Assembly: GCA_014859755.1 (NCBI GenBank)
Contig: JACUTO010000060.1
Location: 1 to 8,575, forward strand
Direction of reading: 5' to 3'
Source of the DNA: Candidatus Bathyarchaeota archaeon
GTDB lineage: Archaea; Thermoproteota; Bathyarchaeia; Bathyarchaeales; Bathyarchaeaceae
DNA length: 8,575 nucleotides
Shown here: positions 1-5,687 of the stretch, piece after piece
Layout: each line of letters starts with the position of its first letter
How positions within the stretch are numbered: position 1 is the first letter of the stretch
Made by a program: the position numbers and the translations under genes
The notes under the pieces: generated by a model
Databases searched by the model: none
What the model was told of the DNA's origin: nothing
What the model saw: the letters and a program-made list of their open reading frames with translations, nothing else

Positions 1-195
1 GTCGTCAAAAGTTTTCACACCACTCACCATAGCAGCGGTCACGTTCACTTTTTCAGCAGCGTCCATGTTAAGAAAACCGCACATAACGAATCCTGTTCGT
101 CCAACTATCAAGAGAAGGGGCGGAGAATCCGGCAAATCCACCCTCAAGCCCACAGCTACTTTGTCGTCTATTCTCAACGGAATTACGTTTATCAT
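1..195 (-). CDS. DUF1805 family protein, N-terminal 65 residues (partial)
   Basis: The reverse strand reads open from an ATG at 195 to the left edge of the window, giving the first 65 residues with the C-terminus missing. I recognise the DUF1805 (YunC-like) pattern: an early VGLRVDLPDSPPLLLIVGR stretch (residues 15-33), then GFVMCGFLNMDAAEK (35-49) and a VSGVKTFDD end (57-65). Family members are small, about 90-115 residues, so perhaps 30-45 residues lie outside. No biochemical role is established for the family that I can name. The start is supported by a GAGAGG ribosome site (203-208 on the reverse strand) seven bases before the ATG and a TATA-like box at 231-240. It diverges from the phosphotransferase gene at 363. 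The assignment rests on remembered family sequence, not a search. Confidence 0.8.
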   Translation of the reverse strand, partial: MINVIPLRIDDKVAVGLRVDLPDSPPLLLIVGRTGFVMCGFLNMDAAEKVNVTAAMVSGVKTFDD

Positions 196-230
196 GAAGA
201 ATCCTCTCGTCTAACCTTTACGGAGGCTGT

Positions 231-240
231 TTTTAAATAA
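231..240 (-). promoter_or_regulatory. TATA-like box of the DUF1805 gene
   Basis: Read on the reverse strand the sequence is TTATTTAAAA, centred about 40 bases before the ATG at 195. That would place transcription start near 210, leaving a short leader that holds the GAGAGG ribosome site. Inference from base pattern and spacing only. Confidence 0.5.
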
Positions 241-315
241 GCATTGCGACCATAAACCTAAGATGACAGAAATTCATAGGGTCATAACCGCAAATGCGCT
301 TAGGAATGTTGGTAG

Positions 316-323
316 TATTTAAA
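316..323 (+). promoter_or_regulatory. TATA-like box of the CDP-alcohol phosphotransferase gene
   Basis: TATTTAAA lies about 43 bases before the TTG start at 363, predicting transcription start near 345 and a leader under 20 bases. Together with the box at 231-240 on the other strand, it makes the 196-362 gap a divergent promoter region of 167 bases. Pattern-based inference. Confidence 0.5.
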
Positions 324-362
324 GAAAAATAGGGGAGTCTAGATACAGAGAGATGATGAAAG

Positions 363-965
363 TTGCTGACAAAACTCAAGCAAAGAGTTCAGTTCTGGAT
401 GACCGCTGAAGCGAAACTGGCTCACAGCATAGGCTTAACTCCAAACCAAATAAGCGCCATAGGAATAGCCTTCGCAACCCTTTCAGCCCTCGCCTACTGG
501 AAATGGCACTTTCACACACTCCTCCCTACACTGGCACCCCTCCTCCTTCTGGCTTCTGGCTTCTGCGACGCCCTAGACGGCGCCCTCGCAAGACTCTACG
601 GAGAAGCCACAACCTTCGGCGGTTTCCTCGATTCTCTCCTTGACCGATACGCCGACGCCATCATCTTTTGTGGAATCATTCTCAGCAGACTTTGCGACCC
701 ATTTTGGGGGCTTGCCGCGCTAATAGGCTCGTTGCTGGTGAGTTACGCTCGGGCGAGGGCAGAAGCGGCTGGAGTGAAAATGGAGACAGTGGGCATAGCT
801 GAGCGAGCAGAACGCTTGGTCATACTGGCCATAGCAAGCTTTCTCACCATTGCTTGGCGGGAAGCGTTAAGTTGGGGCATCGTTATTTTAGCCATTCTCA
901 CAAACCTAACTGTGCTTCAGCGGGTAATTTATTTTCATGAGGCTTCTCAACGGAAAGAAGAATAA
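363..965 (+). CDS. CDP-alcohol phosphotransferase, probable archaetidylinositol phosphate synthase
   Basis: A 200-residue integral membrane enzyme that probably joins an alcohol phosphate headgroup to CDP-archaeol. The full family signature DxxDGxxARx8Gx3Dx3D is present, with D69, D72, G73, A76, R77, G86, D90 and D94; these aspartates bind metal and catalyse. The later SYARARAEAAG (127-137) and GIAERAERL (144-152) stretches resemble archaeal archaetidylinositol phosphate synthases, which use 1L-myo-inositol 1-phosphate. Hydrophobic segments lie near 30-48, 52-67, 96-110, 115-128, 151-165 and 171-184. Length suits the family. The start is TTG: an in-frame TGA at 357 excludes longer forms, and the residues MLTKLK followed by GLTPNQIS fit the family N-terminus. 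No strong ribosome site is seen. The stop is only seven bases from the end of the convergent S26e gene. The headgroup is inferred; another CDP-alcohol substrate is possible. Confidence 0.9.
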   Translation: MLTKLKQRVQFWMTAEAKLAHSIGLTPNQISAIGIAFATLSALAYWKWHFHTLLPTLAPLLLLASGFCDALDGALARLYGEATTFGGFLDSLLDRYADAIIFCGIILSRLCDPFWGLAALIGSLLVSYARARAEAAGVKMETVGIAERAERLVILAIASFLTIAWREALSWGIVILAILTNLTVLQRVIYFHEASQRKEE

Positions 966-972
966 ATGTTGG

Positions 973-1269
973 CTAACGTCTCTGTCTTCTCCGAGGACGC
1001 TGCTTCCGTTCATTTTTCGAACGCACTTTTACCACGCCACGATGCACCGCGCATGAGACGCAGTAATATCTTGTCTCGGTGCGGCTAGATACATACGTGC
1101 CTTTCTGACGAAGCTCTTTGTATAGAGCTGAGTCCACCATGGAGATTCGGCGAGACACTCGCTTGGCTTTGTCGCGGGGCACAAGCTGACCGCAACTGCT
1201 ACACTGAACCATAGCGCCTCTACCTTTGCCGCCCTTAGCTCGACCCCTAGACTTACGCTTCACCGGCAT
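973..1269 (-). CDS. rps26e: Ribosomal protein S26e (eS26)
   Basis: A 98-residue very basic protein of the small ribosomal subunit, shared by eukaryotes and TACK/Asgard archaea. In eukaryotes eS26 sits at the mRNA exit channel. The zinc-binding cysteine pairs are present: C23-x2-C26 in the stretch VQCSSCGQLVPRDKAKR, and C70-x2-C73 in RYYCVSCAVHRG. The N-terminus (MPVKRKSRGRAKGGKGRG) and the arginine-rich C-terminus (RPRRRQRR) are RNA-binding tails. Length is normal for the archaeal form. The ATG at 1269 follows a GAGG ribosome site (1277-1280, reverse strand) after seven bases. It is transcribed alone, convergent with the phosphotransferase gene and divergent from the kinase gene. It is the best lineage marker in the window. 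Confidence 0.97.
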   Translation of the reverse strand: MPVKRKSRGRAKGGKGRGAMVQCSSCGQLVPRDKAKRVSRRISMVDSALYKELRQKGTYVSSRTETRYYCVSCAVHRGVVKVRSKNERKQRPRRRQRR

Positions 1270-1301
1270 AACTTTTCCTCAACTCTATGATTGCTAAACG
1301 A

Positions 1302-1310
1302 GTTTATAAC
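1302..1310 (-). promoter_or_regulatory. TATA-like box for S26e, nearly symmetric
   Basis: The reverse strand reads GTTATAAAC, centred about 37 bases before the S26e ATG, which fits transcription starting near 1280 with a very short leader. The element is almost a palindrome (GTTTATAAC on the forward strand), so it could also place a polymerase toward the kinase gene at 1360. Inference from pattern. Confidence 0.5.
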
Positions 1311-1325
1311 TTTACACCAGAATCA

Positions 1326-1334
1326 ACATATACC
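1326..1334 (+). promoter_or_regulatory. Possible TATA-like box for the PfkB kinase (leaderless start)
   Basis: ACATATACC is centred about 30 bases before the ATG at 1360. That is close to the usual archaeal TATA-to-start distance, so the transcript may begin at or next to the start codon. This fits the absence of any GGAGG-like ribosome site in 1340-1359. The box is a weak match; the element at 1302-1310 is the alternative. Confidence 0.3.
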
Positions 1335-1359
1335 TATCGTTCTCCAATAGTAAAGAAAG

Positions 1360-2259
1360 ATGTTCGATTTAGTTACGGTCGGCCACTTCGCAATTGACTT
1401 GATAAGTTCGCCAAAAATAACCACACCTAAACCTACACTAGGCGGCCCCCCAACCTACGTTTCGGTAGCAGCAAAAAAACTGGACGCAAAGGTTTCGGTG
1501 ATTTCCAAAGTTGGAGAAGATTTTTCCAGTAGGCATATCGCCTGGCTGAACACCAACGGTGTAGATTCGTCTGGACTAAAGAGGATCAAAGGCGCTTCAA
1601 CCACAAGGTTCATTTTGAAATATGCCGACTGGAAGAGACAGCTTCAACTGAAAAGCCGAGCACCCCCCATTCTGCCAGAAGATATACCAAACTCTTTGCG
1701 AGCTAAGGTCGTTCATATAGCGCCCGTCGCAAACGAAATATCCCGAAAACTTGTTGACAAAATGCGAACATTAACAAAGGTGTTGTCTCTGGATCCGCAA
1801 GGCTTTGTGCGAGAATTTGATATCGATGGAAACGGGCACTTGAAAAGATGGCACGACCAACAGATTCTGGAGCAAATCGATCTCTACAAATCATCCTCAA
1901 GCGAGATCAGGATGGTAACGGGCTTAGCTGATTTACAGTTGGCTATGGAAAAAATCCACGATTATGGAGCAAAAACAGTCATCGTAACGAGGGGAATGAA
2001 AGGCTCCAAACTACTTTTTGAAGGAAAACTTTATGACATTCCGGCTTGTAAGCCAAAAATTGTCCGAGATCCCACCGGAGCTGGAGACGCGTTCATTGGA
2101 GCATTCCTAGCTGAGTATGTCAAGGGAAAAGATCCAGTATCGTGCGCATGTACCGGATCTGCTTCATCCTCCTTCGTTGTTGAAGGAGTGGGACCCGAAG
2201 TGTTCGGAGAGAAGGAAGAAATCTATGCGAGAGCAAGCAAGATCTATGGAAAAATGTGA
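1360..2259 (+). CDS. PfkB-family carbohydrate/inositol kinase
   Basis: A 299-residue ribokinase-fold enzyme that transfers phosphate from a nucleotide to a sugar, nucleoside or polyol hydroxyl. Visible features: N-terminal strand VTVGHFAIDL (5-14), the substrate-side glycine pair GGPPTY (28-33), KVGEDF (50-55), VTRGMKGS (209-216) and the signature DPTGAGDAF (237-245), whose D243 is the catalytic base with the GAG anion hole. Length is typical. The exact substrate cannot be read from these motifs. The DPQGFVREFD segment (145-154) and the SSSSE stretch (178-182) remind me of myo-inositol 3-kinases of plants and Thermococcus; this is recollection, not an alignment. The neighbouring lipid synthase, which probably uses inositol phosphate, makes that reading attractive. 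ADP- or ATP-dependent sugar or nucleoside kinase are alternatives. No ribosome site precedes the ATG; the mRNA may be leaderless. Confidence 0.9.
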   Translation: MFDLVTVGHFAIDLISSPKITTPKPTLGGPPTYVSVAAKKLDAKVSVISKVGEDFSSRHIAWLNTNGVDSSGLKRIKGASTTRFILKYADWKRQLQLKSRAPPILPEDIPNSLRAKVVHIAPVANEISRKLVDKMRTLTKVLSLDPQGFVREFDIDGNGHLKRWHDQQILEQIDLYKSSSSEIRMVTGLADLQLAMEKIHDYGAKTVIVTRGMKGSKLLFEGKLYDIPACKPKIVRDPTGAGDAFIGAFLAEYVKGKDPVSCACTGSASSSFVVEGVGPEVFGEKEEIYARASKIYGKM

Positions 2260-2270
2260 CTATTCAAAAG

Positions 2271-2280
2271 AAATAATATA
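2271..2280 (+). promoter_or_regulatory. Possible TATA-like box before the small zinc protein
   Basis: AAATAATATA lies just after the kinase stop and about 60 bases before the TTG at 2338. Transcription start would fall near 2302, giving a leader of about 35 bases that carries the GGTGA site. The region is AT-rich and other boxes are possible, so this is a weak call. Confidence 0.25.
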
Positions 2281-2326
2281 GAGCACTAGCCTAATATGCG
2301 ATAATTAACATTTAACACGAAGAATC

Positions 2327-2331
2327 GGTGA
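2327..2331 (+). promoter_or_regulatory. Ribosome binding site fixing the TTG start at 2338
   Basis: GGTGA matches the 3' end of archaeal 16S rRNA and ends six bases before TTG 2338. It is the main reason for accepting a TTG codon as the start of the 68-residue protein. Confidence 0.6.
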
Positions 2332-2337
2332 AATACC

Positions 2338-2544
2338 TTGGGTCGAATCGCTAAGGGCGTAAAATGCAGCGTCGTCGGATGCGACAAAGAGGCAGTTCGC
2401 TCCCTCTCCAGAGAGAAGGTAAACGCCGCGGGACTAAAAGTTGAGGGGACAAGACGATCTTACCTTTGCAAGGATCACTATAAGGAATACAAAAAGGAGA
2501 CTAAGAAGGATAAAATGCTGGAGAAATGGAGGTACAAAAGCTGA
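2338..2544 (+). CDS. Small conserved-looking protein with a putative zinc site
   Basis: A 68-residue basic protein that I cannot name. It has C10-x4-C15 and C44-x2-H47, separated by 28 residues, which would form one four-ligand zinc site of zinc-ribbon or treble-clef type. The N-terminus MGRIAKGVKCSVVGCDKEAV is followed by a basic middle, then a lysine-rich C-terminal stretch (about 48-63, YKEYKKETKKDKMLEK) that looks helical. I believe similar short proteins occur in other TACK archaea, but I cannot confirm this here. The TTG start is supported by GGTGA six bases upstream. It lies 79 bases before thrS on the same strand, with an intervening T-rich run. Charge, size and zinc ligands suggest nucleic-acid or ribosome contact; that is inference only. 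Confidence 0.78.
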   Translation: MGRIAKGVKCSVVGCDKEAVRSLSREKVNAAGLKVEGTRRSYLCKDHYKEYKKETKKDKMLEKWRYKS

Positions 2545-2569
2545 CGTTCCAACACAAGGCTAATTTACG

Positions 2570-2581
2570 TTTTTCTCTTTT
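2570..2581 (+). terminator. T-rich run, possible archaeal terminator
   Basis: TTTTTCTCTTTT lies 26 bases after the stop of the zinc protein and before thrS. Archaeal RNA polymerase can stop at T-runs without a hairpin. If it works, thrS needs its own promoter; no strong TATA box is visible after it, so read-through is also plausible. Confidence 0.35.
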
Positions 2582-2623
2582 CTATCAGCAGAGTCACGCA
2601 GAAAACAACCAACGAGAGGGATT

Positions 2624-4498
2624 GTGAAATTGAGAATACTTCAATTGCACTCAAACTTCATAGAATACGAGGTGATAGAAAAAGAAGTCGCCATCGCTGA
2701 GGAATACGAGAAAGAGAAACAAAGACTCGAAGAACTCGCTGTCCTATTCACTTGCATCGAAGAAGGAGACGACGAGGATGTCGCCAGAAGAGCAATAGAA
2801 GAAACCAAAGGTTCCCTCGACAAATTGAAAGTTAACAGGATTCTGATCTACCCCTACGCCCACTTAAGCAACACCTTGGCGAAACCCGCCGACGCCTTGA
2901 AGATCATTAAGGCCATGGAAAGAAGAGCTAAGGAAATGGGAATCGAAACCTACAGAACTCCCTTCGGTTGGTGCAAGAAATTTTCTATTTCCATAAAAGG
3001 CCATCCCTTAGCCGAGCAGCTTAGAGTGGTCTTGCCGGGCGAAGTTGTGGAAGAAGAAATTGTTCCGGAAGCTTTGAAGGCGGAAGAGAAGATAAAGTCT
3101 TTCTGGTTCATCTTGCAGACCGACGGAAAACTAGTTCCGGTGGAAGAATTTGACTTTGCCAGGCATGAAAATCTGGAAAAACTTGCAAAATACGAGATAG
3201 AAAAGGTGAGGGCAGTCCAGCAGATGCCGCCTCACGTAAAGCTGATGAAAAGATTGGAGATTGCTGATTACGAGCCAGGCAGCGACTCTGGCAATTTCAG
3301 ATGGTATCCCAAGGGAAGCTTGATCAAATCGTTGCTGGAACAATTTGTAACGCAAAAGGTCATAGAGTATGGTGGTATGGAAGTGGAAACTCCGGTTATG
3401 TATGATCTCCAACATCCAAGCATGGCAAACTACCTTGAGAGATTTCCGGCGAGACAATACATCCTGAAATCAGACAAACGAGATTTCTTTTTGAGGTTCA
3501 GCGCCTGCTTCGGTCAATTCCTCATGGTTCACGACGCCCAATTTTCTTACCGGCAGCTTCCCTTGAGAATCTACGAGTTAACCAGATACAGCTTTAGAAG
3601 GGAGAAAAGCGGCGAATTAGCTGGATTAAGAAGACTTAGAGCCTTCACCATGCCAGACTGCCACGCCCTGTGCGCAGATTTAGATCAGGCGAAGCAGGAG
3701 TTCCTCGTCAGATTCAAGCTTTCCATGGAAGTTTTAGAGAAAGGTTTGGAGCTAAACAAAGAAGAAGACTATGAGCTGGCGATACGATTTACCAGAGACT
3801 TTTACGAAGAAAACAAGGATTTCATCCTTTCGCTGGTAAAATTAATCAACAGACCTGTGTTAGTCGAAATGTGGGAAGGCAGATTCTTCTATTTTATATT
3901 GAAATGGGAATTCAACTTCGTGGACAATCTAGATAAGGCTTCTGCCCTCTCAACAGACCAAATTGACATTGAAAACGCTGAAAGATACGGCATAACCTAC
4001 GTCGATGAAAAGGGAGAGAAGCGTTATCCCTTGATTTTGCATTGTTGCCCAAGCGGTGCCATCGAAAGAGGGGTATACGCGATGCTGGAAAAGGCTTATA
4101 GGGAACAGCAGAAAGGAAATGTTTCCATACTGCCCCTCTGGCTTTCGCCCACTCAAATAAGAATAGTACCGGTATCTGAGAGATTTTTCAAGGACGCTGA
4201 AAAGTTAATGGACGAAATCGGAGGCCACAACATAAGAGTTGATCTAGACGACAGGCCCATAACGATGCAGAAAAAGGTTAGAGACGCAGAAAGGGAATGG
4301 ATTAACTACGTGCTTGTGATTGGAGAGAAAGAAATAAGCTCAGGCGTTCTCCCGGTTAGAGATAGAAAACTTAGAAAGATTAGGAAAATGCGACTTCAAG
4401 AATTAATAAACGAAATAGAAGAAGAAACTAGGGACAAACCATTCAAACCCCTAACGCTTCCAAAATTGGTATCCAAAAGACCTCAGTTCTCATTCTGA
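2624..4498 (+). CDS. thrS: Threonyl-tRNA synthetase, archaeal type with N-terminal editing domain
   Basis: Charges tRNA-Thr with threonine in the cytoplasm and removes mischarged serine. 624 residues, full length for the archaeal form. Residues 1-140 are the archaeal D-aminoacyl deacylase-like editing domain, with H80 (YPYAHLS), K118 and E131 (KGHPLAEQ). About 200-500 is the class II catalytic core: motif 2 near 320-342 (YSFRREKSGELAGL), motif 3 GAIERG (478-483), and zinc ligands C295 (SACFG), H347 (PDCH) and H473 (LHCCPSG). About 501-605 is the anticodon-binding domain (LSPTQIRIVPVSE, then LDDRPITMQKKVRDAE). The GTG at 2624 is four bases after the GAGG core at 2616-2619; an in-frame TTG at 2630 is ten bases after and would give the more usual MRILQLHS N-terminus, so the true start is open by two codons. 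Oddity: the editing-site tyrosine before the lysine is C117. Confidence 0.98.
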   Translation: MKLRILQLHSNFIEYEVIEKEVAIAEEYEKEKQRLEELAVLFTCIEEGDDEDVARRAIEETKGSLDKLKVNRILIYPYAHLSNTLAKPADALKIIKAMERRAKEMGIETYRTPFGWCKKFSISIKGHPLAEQLRVVLPGEVVEEEIVPEALKAEEKIKSFWFILQTDGKLVPVEEFDFARHENLEKLAKYEIEKVRAVQQMPPHVKLMKRLEIADYEPGSDSGNFRWYPKGSLIKSLLEQFVTQKVIEYGGMEVETPVMYDLQHPSMANYLERFPARQYILKSDKRDFFLRFSACFGQFLMVHDAQFSYRQLPLRIYELTRYSFRREKSGELAGLRRLRAFTMPDCHALCADLDQAKQEFLVRFKLSMEVLEKGLELNKEEDYELAIRFTRDFYEENKDFILSLVKLINRPVLVEMWEGRFFYFILKWEFNFVDNLDKASALSTDQIDIENAERYGITYVDEKGEKRYPLILHCCPSGAIERGVYAMLEKAYREQQKGNVSILPLWLSPTQIRIVPVSERFFKDAEKLMDEIGGHNIRVDLDDRPITMQKKVRDAEREWINYVLVIGEKEISSGVLPVRDRKLRKIRKMRLQELINEIEEETRDKPFKPLTLPKLVSKRPQFSF

Positions 4499-4612
4499 AA
4501 CACTGAAAATTTTGAAGTCGCCCCGCCCGCTAACCCGTCAAGGTTTAGAAACAATCATTACGATGTTGAATGCGAGCACAGTTTTGTTCATCTAAGACGA
4601 TGGTTTAGGAAT

Positions 4613-4626
4613 ACATATGATTATGT
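4613..4626. repeat. Short inverted repeat upstream of the membrane-protein gene
   Basis: ACATA-TGAT-TATGT is a perfect 5-base inverted repeat with a 4-base centre, sitting just upstream of the TATA-like box at 4634-4643. Its place fits an operator, but such short AT-rich dyads arise often by chance. Confidence 0.25.
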
Positions 4627-4633
4627 CGTAAGA

Positions 4634-4643
4634 TTTAATAAAC
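4634..4643 (+). promoter_or_regulatory. TATA-like box of the membrane-protein gene
   Basis: TTTAATAAAC lies about 40 bases before ATG 4679, predicting transcription start near 4664. It sits inside the 180-base gap after thrS, so the membrane-protein gene probably has its own promoter. Apart from this box and the small dyad at 4613-4626, I see nothing else in 4499-4678. Confidence 0.45.
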
Positions 4644-4678
4644 AGATTACTGCACATAACCGTAGATACGTTATACAG

Positions 4679-5611
4679 ATGCAGAGTCTTTCCTTGAAGG
4701 TGCCCAGAATGGGGGGAGTTGAAGGAGTCCTTCACAAGTTGGTTCTTGCAGCTGCAACTCTTCTGGGCGTTGGCTATGTTGTAGTTGACATACCAATTGT
4801 AGTTTTGTTGGGTCATCAGTTTTTACAGATTCCCATCGATTCGGCGCAACACATCGGTAAACTCGCTGGCATAACGCTCTTTCTCATGGCCTCGGTTCTG
4901 TTGATGATACTAGGTTGCTTCTTCATAATTGGGGGACTTCAGTTTTATAGAGGGGGAGCTCACCAAGGAGTGGTGTTTCTAGGTAGCCTGTTGGCATCAT
5001 TTTATCTCTTGTGCCTCGGCTTGGGTTCTCTGTTGATTGTTTCTCAGCTAGATCTTAGCGTAATGCTTTTGATAATAAGTCCTGTGCTCGTCATGGGAGC
5101 CGCTGCCATGTATATGGGACGCTCAAATTCCTTCAAGCTCATCGGCTCTGTCCTCGGAATTACTGGAGGAATACTTTTGGCCGTCGCCATATTTAATCAT
5201 CAGATCCTTGACCCCGTCTTCGAGTGGGGTGTTCCGTTTCCAGGTCCATTCATGTCCATGGCCGCTATGGAAGCAATAGTGGTAATATTGGGTCCTGTGA
5301 CAGCGTTCGTTTATTCAATTCTTGCGGAACGTAGGGAAGAACCAGTGGCACATGCCTTTCTCTCCATAGTTGCGTTGATCTATGGGATTGGCGTGTTTAT
5401 CGGATCACAGGTTCTTGCGTTTAGTTTTCTGGATCTCTTATGGAAGGCGCCTTATGAGGGGCAGATCTTACATGGCTTACCCCAATGGTTCTTTGGCACT
5501 GTAGCTTTCTGGAGCGCAAGTCTTTTCCTTCTAATGATAGGGGGCATCATATTGATTGCGTCCTCTTGCGTGGGATTCATATTCACAGCACAAGAGTTCG
5601 CTCAACTCTAG
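4679..5611 (+). CDS. Polytopic membrane protein of unknown function
   Basis: A 310-residue protein I do not recognise. Hydrophobic segments lie near residues 21-45, 62-88, 96-120, 126-145, 154-173, 194-214, 223-248 and 272-300, so about eight membrane helices. Charged residues are few and sit mainly in the loops: R91, R148, the ERREE stretch (217-221) and E260. There is no cofactor, transporter or protease motif that I can point to. The reading frame uses no stop for the whole length and codon choice looks like its neighbours, so it is a real gene. Start choice is open: ATG 4679 has no ribosome site, whereas ATG 4709 (residue 11, MGGVEG) follows AGGTG at 4698-4702 after six bases, giving 300 residues. 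It lies 76 bases before the dehydrogenase gene on the same strand; a functional link, such as amino-acid transport, is possible but unsupported. Confidence 0.82.
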   Translation: MQSLSLKVPRMGGVEGVLHKLVLAAATLLGVGYVVVDIPIVVLLGHQFLQIPIDSAQHIGKLAGITLFLMASVLLMILGCFFIIGGLQFYRGGAHQGVVFLGSLLASFYLLCLGLGSLLIVSQLDLSVMLLIISPVLVMGAAAMYMGRSNSFKLIGSVLGITGGILLAVAIFNHQILDPVFEWGVPFPGPFMSMAAMEAIVVILGPVTAFVYSILAERREEPVAHAFLSIVALIYGIGVFIGSQVLAFSFLDLLWKAPYEGQILHGLPQWFFGTVAFWSASLFLLMIGGIILIASSCVGFIFTAQEFAQL

Positions 5612-5675
5612 CTAACGCCTAAAAGGAGATTTGCAAAAGATTTATCGAGGTTGGTGAGTAGCCTATGCTTCTGGG

Positions 5676-5680
5676 AAGGT
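5676..5680 (+). promoter_or_regulatory. Ribosome binding site selecting ATG 5688
   Basis: AAGGT ends seven bases before ATG 5688. A closer ATG at 5681 abuts this site and is out of frame; it would give only 14 residues. Spacing therefore favours 5688 as the dehydrogenase start. Confidence 0.5.
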
Positions 5681-5687
5681 ATGTTTA

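Noticed and set aside
353..362. ATG codons at 353 and 356 as start of the phosphotransferase gene
   Set aside because: They are in another frame from the enzyme and reach a TGA after about 20 codons; the enzyme frame begins at TTG 363 after an in-frame stop at 357.
3131..3457. Reverse-strand open frame of 108 codons inside thrS
   Set aside because: Fully covered by the catalytic part of ThrRS with conserved motifs on the forward strand; no ribosome site or motif of its own.
4499..4678. Possible RNA gene in the largest gap, around the CCCCGCCCGC stretch
   Set aside because: I find no tRNA arms, no box C/D or H/ACA pattern and no stable long stem; only short dyads are visible.
4592..4816. Reverse-strand frame of 74 codons over the thrS/membrane-protein gap
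   Set aside because: Its first half overlaps the start of the membrane-protein gene and the rest covers that gene's promoter region; the product is low-complexity with no family features.
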